A DNA stretch of 64,000 bases, taken from Cliona cf. orientalis. Taxonomy: Eukaryota; Porifera; Demospongiae; Clionaida; Clionaidae. The position numbers and the translations under genes were made by a program. The stretch is taken from positions 1,319,476 to 1,383,475 of the forward strand of contig OZ005700.1 of assembly GCA_963930775.1 (NCBI GenBank), written 5' to 3'. Below the pieces are notes generated by a model. It had not been told where the DNA came from and ran no database searches. It saw nothing but the letters and a program-made list of their open reading frames with translations. This document shows, piece after piece, positions 30,501 through 41,945 of this stretch (position 1 is the stretch's first letter; each line of letters opens with the position of its first letter).

Positions 30501-33500
30501 GGCGGTGGAAGGTCACAGACTGGGCGAGAGTCGTCATGATTCTTGGAAGACAGGGACCTGCAGGGATTAACACAGAGCTTATGTTTGTTTTTTTTAGGAG
30601 ACACTTTTAGAAATTTGAAAGAAATCAATCTCGGGGGAAGGGGGGGATGAATCCCTATGCTCCTAACTTAATTCCTGACCTGGTAAGTTGTCTGCCGCTC
30701 CAGTGGGCCTGCTCCTTGGCCTGGCGAGCGACCATGGAAGCCAGCATTCCGAGAAGGTGCTCCTGTGAGGAATTGACCTTTGAACCAAGGGTGGTCTGGC
30801 CGAGTAGCTTGATGAGCAGGGACTTCCTCTCGTAATCGGAACCGGGAGCGAGGGCCTTGCACTTGCACATCTCCCAACAGTCGCAGTATGCCGTGGGGCT
30901 GGCTCTCTTAAAGCTGCAGTCGTGTCCTCTGTGGCAGCTGTAGGCACACTCAGTGCAGCAGCACAGGGAACCGGTCAGGCCACACGTACGACACTCAAAG
31001 ATATCCTGGACAAATTAACAGACAAATAATTTAATTAGGGCTAAATAATGAATAATAATTATTATGCAGAAAAATTATTCTTAGGTGTGCACATTCTGGC
31101 AGTGGCTACAATTTAATATACAAACCATAGAAAATTAGCTACTCGAATCAAATGCTAATTTTCAAATCCAAATTGATATTTTCTATGAATTGAGCAAAAA
31201 AATCACTAACCTGATGTATGTGTTCCTCGCCGGTCCATGTGAATGAGCAGGTGTCACTGCGGCAGAGAATGAAGACTGGGTTGTCGTCAGGGTGACAGTC
31301 AGAGGGGTAGACCATCGACAGGAGACTAACATCAGACTGACTCTCGCTCAGCTGGTCAGCAACATCAAACAACATGCGAGCAACATTGTAAGCCTGCAAA
31401 TGAGAAAGATAACAGTCAGAGGGATTCTCACAAGGAATCAGTCATATAGGACATATATTATTATCGTTGGAGATGTCACATAGGACATAGATCATTGGAG
31501 ATGTCCCTATTAATTAAATTATAAATGCAAATTCCAGGATCCCAAACCTTTACAATGTTATCCATAGCATGTTTATAGATTGAACTATTATCTGACCTTG
31601 TAAGCGATGGCTGCCATGAAGGGGGTGTAGCCCTCGAGGTTCTTCTGCTGGAGGAGCTGTGTCAGCACTTCTTCGCACCCCTCCAGCGAGGACAACATGT
31701 GTAGGATGTCGGCTGCAGTGTTGGCCATCGTTGCAAAGTCAGCACCGTCCTCTCCCTCGTCACTCGTCCAGTCTGCAGTACAAAACACATCAAAAGGTTT
31801 GGGCAATTTGCTCAGTAAGCTGCCATTATTTGTCCGCATACACGTTCAAAACACGAGTGTCACGGCAACAAAATAGTTGTTACAAGATGTCTGACTCGTT
31901 AGCCTGTGGCTGAATGCATGACTACTAGTTGGAGCACACAACTCAAGGATATCACTATCCACTATAACATGTGCACATAACTTACAGAGCTACCTATATA
32001 CTGTCTAGCCTCAGGCCCAGCCCATTCTCAGCTTTTCGCTGCAGGCAACATTCTAAAGCTAAATGGGAACAGCAAGGCACGAGGCTACCACCATCTACAG
32101 ACAACAGACCCAATACTGAGCCTCTGTTTAATCATTAAGGAGCATGAGATAACTTACCCATTGAAGGGTGTGGATAGCTGGAGCCACTGGCCAGAGCCAT
32201 GGCCTGCTTCATGATCTCTCGGAGCATTCCTCCGCCTCCGCGGGGCGTGGTCCTTGCTGCCACGCCCCTCTTCTCCCGCTGAGATGATGAGGATGAGCCA
32301 GAGGAAGAGGAGGAGGACTGCGGTTCCTGGGGCTTGCTCAGAGTGGCCAGGACATGGAACACGTTGCAGCCACCAGAGCATCTTTCCTTTAAAACTGATG
32401 CCATCTTGGCAGGGTCACCTGTATAACATGTATAATGAACACCATTGGTGCTAAACCCTCGGTGCTGTGAGATTTATTGCAGTAGTGACTAGTCTCTACA
32501 TTGCAAGCTAAGCCTGCAACACTCTATTGCTGTTATCAGTGTTGTGGAGAGAAACTACGACCACAAGAATGCATTACGGATTGCGCAATAGTACCACATG
32601 CATGCCAGATCAGCAGATCTAGTATGCAGTAAAGCCAAGAAGCATACTGTGACTAGTGATGAGTCAGTCGAGTTACAAGAACTATCGCTTGAGCTACACA
32701 CTAATCTTCTTGAAATGACGCGGCTACTATCTCTTTCATCGAGCGAGAACTCGACAAGAAGCGAAGAAGGCCGTGGTGGTCAGAAAATGTCGCCAGAACT
32801 TTTGAACAAAGCATTTTTAACGAAATCCACACAATGCATATATTGTATCTACGACGAAAAGCCTAATGGCACCTTGTTTTCAATGTATAAAACAGGTATG
32901 TAGCAGCTAGCGTGGTAACAGACACACACACTCACTCACTCACTCACTTACACACAGAACGACTACCGTAACCCTCGCGCATGCGCCGAGGGTTAATTAT
33001 GTATACAAGGTAAAGTGGGAAATATTTTTAACTAATTTCGCCACCTGCTTCATTTGGAAAAAAACAGCATTTTAACAAAAAAATCCCCAACTATATTACA
33101 TATACAGGATATAGAAGTGAAAATTAATGACAAAAGAGATCTCTGATTATGGTTATAAGGGGCATTTTGGCTAACCTCTGAGCTGTTCCAAGAGCATCCC
33201 AATGGCAGAGTAGTCACCTCTGAGCACCAGTGGGATCAGTAGCTGCCTCCTGAAGGACACAGCCACCAGGTTGTTCTTAGTACTGCACACACCAACTCCA
33301 ACTGTCTGCACTGGAGGAAGGTTCTGTAGCAAGAGAAAAAAAAATTATTATTATGACAAATCTATTGTCAGATGCAACAAGGAATAGTTGATATAGCTAC
33401 TACTGTGTTTATGCTAATAAAACGCAAGATCTAATTAGCACAAGGAAACGCATTCTGGGATATCTTATAATGCAGCTTAATATACAGTGTGACGACCTTT

Positions 33501-36500
33501 ACCAGAAAATTACACGAACGTTAAAATCGTAATTATTTTTTAGCCTGCATTCTATTAGTATAAACATGGTATATATAATATTATAATAATATTATAGTTT
33601 TGTTCACTACACACCAAATAGGGTCATTCAACCTACCAGCAGCTGTAGATCCCTGAGGTTTCCTGCTGCGTTCTTGGATATGGGAAACATGCCCCCATGC
33701 TGGTCGAGTACCACGCCAAGGTTGGAATTGACGGTCACTAATCTAAGGGGCATCCCCTGCTTGAGCAGGTACTGGGAATTGAGTTCACCAAATGGCCCAT
33801 TCTGGCTAAACTCGCTCGTGTTCAGGTTAAACAGGACGTAGTCGACCTGTGAGTGGGCGGTAAAGAGAGCGTGTATGCCTCGAAGGTCGCAGGCCAGCGT
33901 CAGGAGGTTGTAGAAGGAAGGATAGCGAAGCTTCTTGGGGCTCTCTTGGAGAAAATAAGGAGACTGGTGGGGAGAGGCCTCCTTGGCCGGCTGTAGTGTG
34001 TGTGTGTGTGTGTGGAGGGGGGGTGGGAGGGAAGCACTCACTTCCACTTTGGAAGCACACAAAAGCAACATCACATTTAAAATATGCGAAAAATTTCAGA
34101 AAATTTAGCAGTTAGGACAAAGCTTTAGAAGCACAGACAATACAAATATTTGCAAGTGACCTTAAAATCAATTTCATCACTGACATACATAAATTAAATA
34201 CGTACCACTAGTTCGTCTTTGCGCAGGAGGCGGCAGTTGTCGAGGTTGGCTGTAGAGAGCTCACCAGCGCTGAGGGCAGGGTAGTGGACCGCCACGTAAT
34301 TGCCATCCAGTTTGACCACCGACCCCACCTTCACGTTGGTCACATGATCAGTGAAGATGACATCACGCAGAGACCAGACCTCAGACTTGGGCACCGCAGC
34401 GAATCGTGAAGAACTACCATCCTGGCAACTATCATCCGAGTGTCTACGCTTTGAACCTATATCAAAATACACAGATATCCATGCATAAAGTAATAATAAT
34501 TTCTACAAATCAAATACAATTAAATTAATGTGACATCAATGTATACTCACCAACATGGACATTAATGGTAATGGAGAGCTGGCCCTCAGTCTCCATGTCC
34601 TCCTGCTCTTCAGCCTTGTTGGTTGGTTCGCAGTGAACCGTGGGCCCCATGGTGGCCATAGCAGCGGCTGTACCAGAGGAGGAGGAGGAGGAGGGAGAGG
34701 GGATCACGTGGAATTGACACTTCTCTGACAGGGTAGGACTCATTACATCCTCCTGCAGCACCCCACACTGAGAAGAAGAAAAAATTAATCTTTGCATACT
34801 CGCAAGTAAGGAGGTACACTATGATTTACTCAAGGCAGCTATTCTTATAATAAGAAAGCTTACTATGAATGATTAAAAGTTACTGATCCAAAGTAGAATA
34901 TTCACTGACCTGAATCTGTGTTCCCTTCATATGGATTGCCTTTGCCCCAACGCTGAATATGGGTGATGTCCTCAGACAGACTTGGCTTCCCTCGACCAGG
35001 GGCTGCTGGGTGTGGCTACTGCTGTGGTACTTGTACAGTCTGATTCTCTCCGTGTTCTGGATGATAGCTTGCTTACGCTCATTCAGCGGAAGCACTCCCC
35101 TGCACGGAATAATAATAATACAACCATATTATTACATCATCTCATTGCTACATCAGTTCAGGTGACCCATGGAAGCCACAGGTATAATCACAGTAGTGTG
35201 TATATATGCATTTGTAGGATATTGTATGGCTTACCACCAGTAGACCTTTCCGGACTCCGTGACCACTGCACTGAGCAGCTCGCTGACATGGAGGGCAGAG
35301 ATGGTCTCGCCATTCAGCTCAGAGAAGTGCTGCGCCTTCTGCTCCAACTGAGACGACACAGAGCTCACTGAGGAGTCCAACCATGTGGCCAGCTACATGT
35401 ACAAAGGAGAGGGAGGGAGAGAGAGGTATATTTACTGGAACTCAATTAAGGGGCTAGCAATATGGGTAAATATTATTTATGTAGTCAGTGCCAAAGGAGA
35501 GGGTATATCATACCTTGCCAGACTCAGTGACAACACTAGCCCTGAGAATCTTAGCTGAAAGTAGCTTGATTTTCTCATTCTCCAGCTGCAGGTCAGTCAC
35601 CCTTGGGTGTCCCTTGGGGGAGGGGAGGGGGCTCGACCAAGGCCACGAGTGCAGGTTACCCTCAGTGTCCACGGCAAGAAGCTCAGAGTAGAGCTCAGCA
35701 ATGTGCTTGAAGCGCATTCCATCCTAGAGAAAAAAATATGGCATATTATTCTAAACCAAGACTCCTAGATACAACTAAATCAATTACATGGCATCGTATG
35801 TTTTCTTGGGATAGTAAGGGTTACGCACTTGCAGTAATATTATAGCTTAGCCTTTTGATTTCAAATTTTTTCTACCTTTTCTCCTCTCCACCATTCAATG
35901 CCAAACAGCATGGGTCCCGATGAGCTCTCCTTCTTCTTCTTCGAAGCTCCAGTTGGTGTTCTTCCGTTGCTGGACCTCTTGCTACTGGACTCACCAGTAC
36001 CCCCACCACCACCAACTCCCCCCGAGCCCGGAGGATTGCCGCTGGCTAGGGAGCCAAGGGTGCCTCTAGGCCCTAAGGTCACTCCACTGCCACTGCTACC
36101 ACCACCTCCAGCTGCACCATCACCGAGGCTAACCAGGGAACGGATCTCATTCTGTACAAGACAACATAAAGAATGCCCAAAGAAGATAAAAGGAATAATA
36201 GAAGTAAGAAGGTCACCAGACATGCTTTTGTGTGATAACATCATTGTCAAAGTTGTAAACATAATCAGCAGGTGTACTTTGTACTACAAAAGGAGTTTTT
36301 ACATGATCTTCTTTTACTTGTCGAAATGCTTACATAGTGTCTATACACTTAGACGACCTCACCTAAAATAAACCGAACGTGTACATAACTGGCATTCACC
36401 TGAAATATGGGGTCACTGAATTCGTAGAGGGAGACCCTTGACTCCCTTCCCCCAGGAGGTCCCCCGCTACCCTCCTCCAGTCGAGATCTTCCCAGCACCT

Positions 36501-37112
36501 CCTCAAGCTCCTCCTCAGCAACACCAGTCAAACCAGAGCTAAGAAGACTCATCAGCTCCTCTGAAAGTAGACATGTTTGGAGAGAGAGAGAGAGAGAGAG
36601 AAAGAATTGGTTATAGGTATTTCTCCAAATATTCTTATACAAAACTATGTGTACCTCCAGGGGGGAACCCTAGTCTAATAATGCCAGCTTCCCCCTCGTC
36701 ATCTCCATCATCATCCTCACGACTGAGCAGGTTGTTCACTGCCTGGTTCACATCAAGACTCTGCCACAAAGACAAAAAAATCTCATATAATGTATATACA
36801 CAATAATAAAGAAGCAGCTCTAGTTTTACTCACTGTTCTTTGTAGTTCCCTGATAACAGCCTCTCTCGATTTGCCCTGTAGGACGGCCATGGCTTGGTCA
36901 ACAAGGTCATCTGGTACCTCAGAAGCAGGAACAATGGGCCAACGGGCAGCAGCAATGAGACTCCGCCCCATGCCACGCCTCCTTAACCAGATCCTTCCTC
37001 TCCGAGCAAAGTTGCCCACATTGAAGGAAGCACCGCTCCCAGGGCCACCTGAGCCACTGCCAACACTGCCAGGGGGAACAGCTCCTGTTATCAGGGAACC
37101 CCAGCTGTGGCT

Positions 37113-37147
<35 letters not shown>

Positions 37148-38022
37148 AAGGGTGGGAGAGGGGAGATGACAGATAATGATAAATTCTGCAACATCATTTC
37201 TACATGGACTTGTCAGTCAACGTAACCACAGAATTGTGTTCTTGGCTTGGTCATCTAGTACACCAGCTATCAATGCGATAAAAGAACAACTTACAGTGCA
37301 TTAGTTGGTGGTCTTTCCTCTCCATCAGGACGTGGTGAGGCACTGCGTGACCCTACAATTATGGGAGACAATAGGCTCTTAATGTTAGATGTCATTTACA
37401 TGGACAATAAGCCTAATTAGCATCTTCACTTACCAAGTGACCTTGCACTTGATGTAGAAGCACCTTCATCATCACTACATTAGAAGGGTACAATAAAGTT
37501 CAACCCTTTCCACACGTGTTCTCCTCACCTCTTCTCTTTACTGGCGTTGGAAGGGGCCATGTTGCTAGGCAACGGTGGGTGCTCTTCTGAGTAGCGTATT
37601 CGGCAGACTCTTCCATCTTCCAGCAGGAGGGCAATGTAGCTACCACTCACCACACACTCTGACACTGAGCAGCCTTGTAGACTCGTGAAACTATACACAC
37701 AAGTGGAGTACAAAGATGGGCATTAATTGGAGGTAAGCAAAAATGAAATTTTTAAAGACTTACCATCCTTTTAGACTTGTAGGAGGGTCACATGTCACAC
37801 CTTGTGAAAAATCTTTCAGTCTATGTATTAAACAGATAGAACGTTTTAGCGCGTTTAATACGGAAGAGAAATATCAACGAGCGAGTTTTTTTCGCTCAAA
37901 TACCGATATGAATCTCACTTCACTCACTTTTCGGTGATGTGGTCGTGATAGGTTACTGAATTTGAGGTCTGAGTGAAACAGTACAGGTCTTGGCTACTCC
38001 CCGAAGGCTCAAAAGTGGCCAT
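24580..38022 (-). CDS. UBR5: HECT E3 ubiquitin ligase UBR5 (EDD/hyd)
   Basis: Thirty-five exons read in frame to about 2366 residues: 38022-37928, 37820-37800, 37690-37529, 37474-37434, 37352-37295, 37110-36834, 36760-36655, 36560-36400, 36151-35876, 35723-35514, 35392-35235, 35099-34910, 34767-34551, 34456-34206, 33990-33637, 33323-33176, 32418-32158, 31772-31597, 31393-31211, 31005-30680, 30557-30281, 30135-29945, 29748-29352, 29213-28990, 28760-28481, 28417-28214, 28002-27802, 27721-27553, 27328-27090, 26927-26736, 26618-26476, 26394-26196, 26056-25787, 25639-25495 and 24878-24580. Landmarks are [16 protein letters not shown]; the UBA domain ([20 protein letters not shown], about 200-240); RCC1-like propeller strands; the UBR box ([13 protein letters not shown] to [11 protein letters not shown], about 1100-1165); and the HECT domain ending [16 protein letters not shown] with catalytic Cys about 2335 and the terminal FGFV. 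Human UBR5 has 2799 residues. The MLLE (PABC) insert of the HECT N-lobe is missing. Exon 2 is uncertain. Confidence 0.95.
25095..25158 (-). repeat. tRNA-derived fragment in the last UBR5 intron
   Basis: On the minus strand GCGGTAGTGTAATTG (A-box-like) is followed by GGTCCTGGGTTCAATCCCC, containing a consensus B box (GGTTCAATCCC). The acceptor stem does not close, which suggests a SINE head or tRNA pseudogene. Confidence 0.5.
32598..32893 (+). other. Open frame in a UBR5 intron, doubtful exon
   Basis: A ~98-residue frame on the strand opposite UBR5 ends at a good donor (AAAACAG|GTATGT at 32894), and TTATCAG at about 32539 could act as an acceptor. It is rich in Ser/Leu/Glu and matches nothing I know. 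It may be a non-coding exon of a nested transcript or a chance frame. Confidence 0.2.
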
Positions 38023-38157
38023 TTTTTAAGCAGCTTTTCAAGACGACTACAACGCGGTATCGAAAGAGTGAATTTTCTAAATAAAGCGCACACCCCTATT
38101 ACTGCGCGCGCCGCACTGTTGGCCGCACAATGGAATGACGTCACACCAATCTTCAAA
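38023..38157. promoter_or_regulatory. Bidirectional promoter between UBR5 and the Pygopus gene
   Basis: Only 135 bp lie between the divergent start codons. The interval is GC-rich around GCGCGCGCCGC and has no obvious TATA box. Confidence 0.7.
38136..38143. promoter_or_regulatory. Perfect palindromic CRE (TGACGTCA)
   Basis: The full 8 bp CREB/ATF site sits 15 bp before the Pygopus start codon and 114 bp before the UBR5 start codon, within their shared promoter. Being palindromic, it could act on both genes. Confidence 0.6.
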
Positions 38158-38777
38158 ATGTCTGACGCTTCTCACGTAAGTCCTTACGATCTTAGTGCTT
38201 GAGTACGCTTTCTTTACCGTTCAAACCGACTATTTTCTCACAGAATGACACAGACCTCTCAGCAGCGGACGAGGGAGGTGTGGCTGCAGTAAGGGACAGC
38301 AACGACACCTACCCATGTGGGGGGTGTGGCAGGGAGGTCAAGGATGACGATGAGGCTATCTTCTGTGAGAGTGGATGTGAGCAGTGGTACCATAGGTAAG
38401 GGGTCTCCTGAACAGTGAATGTACATACTACTTTAATACATGCATTTGCACGTATGTATATGACGTAGTTTGTTTACATGTACCAGGCCCTCCCTATTCA
38501 GTGTTACATACAGAACCAGGAACGAGGCTATGATATATCCCCCTGAATTCAGGAGTAGTATCATCCCTTTTCATCCTATATATAATATCTCATTTGTCCC
38601 TCATAATTATCATTCATGTATTATAATATTATTATGTACTCTTGCAGGCAGTGTACTGGCATGAGTGAGTTGGCGTATAACCTTTTGACCACAGAGGACT
38701 CGGCCGAATGGGTGTGCGACAAGTGTGTCACCACCAAGTACATACCCACCGTCAGGATGGTACCAACTAAATCATGA
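38158..38777 (+). CDS. PYGO: Pygopus-family PHD finger protein, PHD only
   Basis: Three exons (38158-38175, 38244-38395 and 38648-38777) encode 99 residues. After a short acidic leader comes a complete PHD finger: YPCGGCGREVKDDDEAIFCE, then GCEQWYHRQCTGMSELAYN, then LLTTEDSAEWVCDKC. The CTGM-x4-Y-x-LLTTE-x-SA-x-W block is specific to Pygopus. In known Pygopus proteins this finger reads methylated H3K4 and binds the HD1 helix of BCL9/Legless to aid beta-catenin transcription. The other hallmark, the N-terminal homology domain with its NPF motif, is absent. There is little room for a missed upstream exon, because UBR5 starts 135 bp away on the other strand. The first exon, of six codons, was chosen from the ATG followed by a GTAAGT donor. 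Confidence 0.85.
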
Positions 38778-38839
38778 AGCATGTATATAATATAAACAAA
38801 CAACCTCAGCTAGTTTCTCCATCAGTTCATGCATTTCAG

Positions 38840-38845
38840 AATAAA
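38840..38845 (+). terminator. Likely poly(A) signal of the Pygopus gene
   Basis: AATAAA lies 63 bp after the stop codon. Confidence 0.6.
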
Positions 38846-38978
38846 TTTTCTTTCCTTTTCTGTCTCATATTTTTTTTCACAATCATAAAAAGATTCCAGG
38901 CTTTAAATATACACAATGCCACGCGCACACATACATGAACATTACGATGTCAATTTCTTAGATTTGGCGCTAGCTAGA

Positions 38979-38984
38979 TTTATT
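38979..38984 (-). terminator. Likely poly(A) signal of AIFM3
   Basis: AATAAA on the minus strand lies about 113 bp after the AIFM3 stop at 39097. It faces the convergent Pygopus 3' end about 135 bp away. Confidence 0.55.
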
Positions 38985-39096
38985 TAATTTCATGTCCAGT
39001 TCCGCTCAAATGTGGCTGTTGAGATCTGGGTTTTGCCTATACACAAAATAAACGTCAAAATTGTAATATAAACAGAAATTGTAGACTACATTTGAC

Positions 39097-41905
39097 CTAC
39101 TTGAGTTGTGTGCCTGTGGGCATTCGTCCCTGGAGCATCAGCTCAGCTGATTGAGATACAACAGGATCCGAGTTCAAACTGGATACAGCCAATACCTTAT
39201 CATCCCTGCAGTCACAAAATTAATGATAAATCATTTGAACAATAATTATGAGGTACACAATGGAACATTATTACTTCACGTAGAAGGCAGCGAATTTCCT
39301 CTCTTCAGGGCTTCCCGAGTAGATAATCTCATCCCAGCTCAGTGCATGACCTGAGATCGACAGAGAGAGAGAGAGAGAGGACAAGAAATTGGTTGATATC
39401 AATTTTGGCAAGGCACTCGAAGCTTAATTTAGTTACGTACCACAGTAGCGAAGACTCTTGCCATACTGCACCGTCCAGAAGTAGGGGATGCTATTGAAGG
39501 GCTCCTCTTTGCCAAGCATGTTCCTAGCCGCAATGCGCCCTGCAGACAACAGCATGGAGAAGAGTTAGCCAAGAATGCTATACACATCGTAGAGTACGGT
39601 ACTCTATCATCAATTCATGAGCGTACACACTACACCAGTGTTTGATAGCAAGAACTGACCATGATTATGGGCAATCTGCCAATGGCCAATGTTGGTCTCG
39701 CCATCGATCAGGGGTAGAGGGAAGCGAACTATGTCACCAGCAGCGTACACACTGTCAGCAGCTTTCATGTACTGCAGAGGAAAATTAACAGACACAACAA
39801 CGAATTGAACAGATCTCTTGAATCATTAGTTTAATTTTACCTTATCGACCAGAACCTCTCCCCTGCCAGTTATGGGGAGTCCAGACTCCTTCAGGAAAGT
39901 GGTAGCAGGCACAACACCTGTGATTGATAGAAGAAGCGGTAAATCCGAATCGAAAAGCAAGAGAGCTGAGAGCGAGCAATACAAGACTGTGGATACTAAC
40001 CCACTCCAGCTACCACCATGTCGGCTTCAAGAGTCTCGCCAGACGGGATGGTGACCCCTGTGACCTTTCCATCCACACCAACAATTTCCTTCACTCCAGC
40101 GCTGAGGTAGAACTTCACCCCCTTCTCCTCGTGCATCTGAGTGAGGTGCAACAAACACCATGATGAGCTTTCGTGCATCATGAAAGTTCTGTTCCCCCCC
40201 CCCCCCCTCCATGCAACCAATCATAAACCTAGGGCCATTCCACCGCCTGTTACTGTCTATATAGCCTTGAAAACTCGGTACGTACAACAGAACTGTAGTG
40301 GTTATCTTAATTGTGATTGCTTACAGACTGAAGCATCTTTCCCACAGGTACACCAAGCACCCTCTCAAACGGCACTGCTGTTATGTCAATGCAGGAGATA
40401 CTGGACGCCTTCTCTGCCAAGTAGGCTGTCACTTCCATTCCTGTAAATAAAATAGACAAGATAGAGTCAGCAAACAAGCAATGAAAGTTGTTTTATCATC
40501 ATGAAGCTTGACACTAGGAAAGCTTAAGGATGCTCATTCAGTGCAGGCAAACAGAGCATAACCCACAAAGTCAAAATATTGTCATGCAGTGAATGCTCGT
40601 AACTACAACCGTGTCCTATAATAATAATGATGTAGCCTTAATCATCCTCAAGTTTTGTTTTTATTTGCTTTTTCACGAAGGCTGGGGATGAGACTATCTG
40701 TATTCTAGCATAATGAGTCTATCATACCAATAAAAGATGTTCCTATGACAACTACGTTCTTGCCAACTCCCATCTCAGCGATCTTGTTGGCCTGGCTTGG
40801 GTCTCGGAGGAGGAACACATTCTCCAAATCGAATCCAGGTATGGGAAGAGTTCTTGGCCTGAGGTAAGATTTAAGGCAAGGAGGGGAATCACGCAGACAC
40901 ACACACACACTTGGTGTGATGGAGTGATCGTATAATGAATAATTTTGATAGCAGGCAGTGGAATGGAAGTCACGGTCTACTTCGACAACAGCACACTTCT
41001 TCACTTCAACACGTACGTACACTCGCTAGCTCTCACAAGAGTTCTTTCTCTCGTCTCACAAGAGTTCTTTCTCTCGTATACTAGCTGTATTGCACACACT
41101 GTCAGATACTTCTCTCACACGTGCACGTCCTTTCTCGTCAAAATTGTCCATTTCTCAAGATTTTTCGTCTCACGTACCACACATTTCTTCGAAACACTCT
41201 CACTCATCAAAGAGATATAGTATACGAAATGTCCAAAACTCTCACACATAGATATTTTTCTTTTTCTGGGGCAAGTGTGTTTGGTTGAAAAGGCAGTCCA
41301 GTGTCCGATGCACTCACAACACAGTCCAGGTCGATTTGAGGGGGAACTTGATGTGACACACACACACACACACATACACACATGTACACACACATACACA
41401 CGCACACAGGTACAGAGTCATAAAGCACACACTATAGCTTATAGCGCATACAGTATGCACACACACACACACAATAACATACAGCTTAATTCACATACAA
41501 GAGAATCATTATAGTCCTTAATCGAAACTTACGTTGATCCAGTGGCCAAGAGAAGTGTATCATAGCTGAGTGAATCACCTCCTTCATAGTTGAGTTTCTT
41601 TCCGGAAACATCAACACTAGATACCTGACAACAAAAGAAGGCTACATCAGCACCTTCTCTCATTGGGCTGAATGCATGCACAATACAATGGACTTCACTG
41701 CATCCTCTCTCTCCCTCCTCCCTCCAAAAAGTACTAATGTGGACTAATTTACAAGTCAATCGATTGCTTTTTATTATAAACCTGTTTTCCCAATTGTAGC
41801 TCAATGTCGTGCTCTTTGTAGAAGTCAGCTGGCCTCAGAGTGATGGCGTCTGCAGTCAAGTGCATGGCCTATTGTGCCACAATAATGAAAAGATAATAGA
41901 CATAA

Positions 41906-41945
<40 letters not shown>

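Noticed and set aside
39121..39200. tRNA-like A and B boxes (CAGCTCAGCTGATTGAG, GAGTTCAAAC) on the plus strand
   Set aside because: They fall inside the AIFM3 terminal exon, whose minus-strand protein matches the family, so the resemblance is probably chance.
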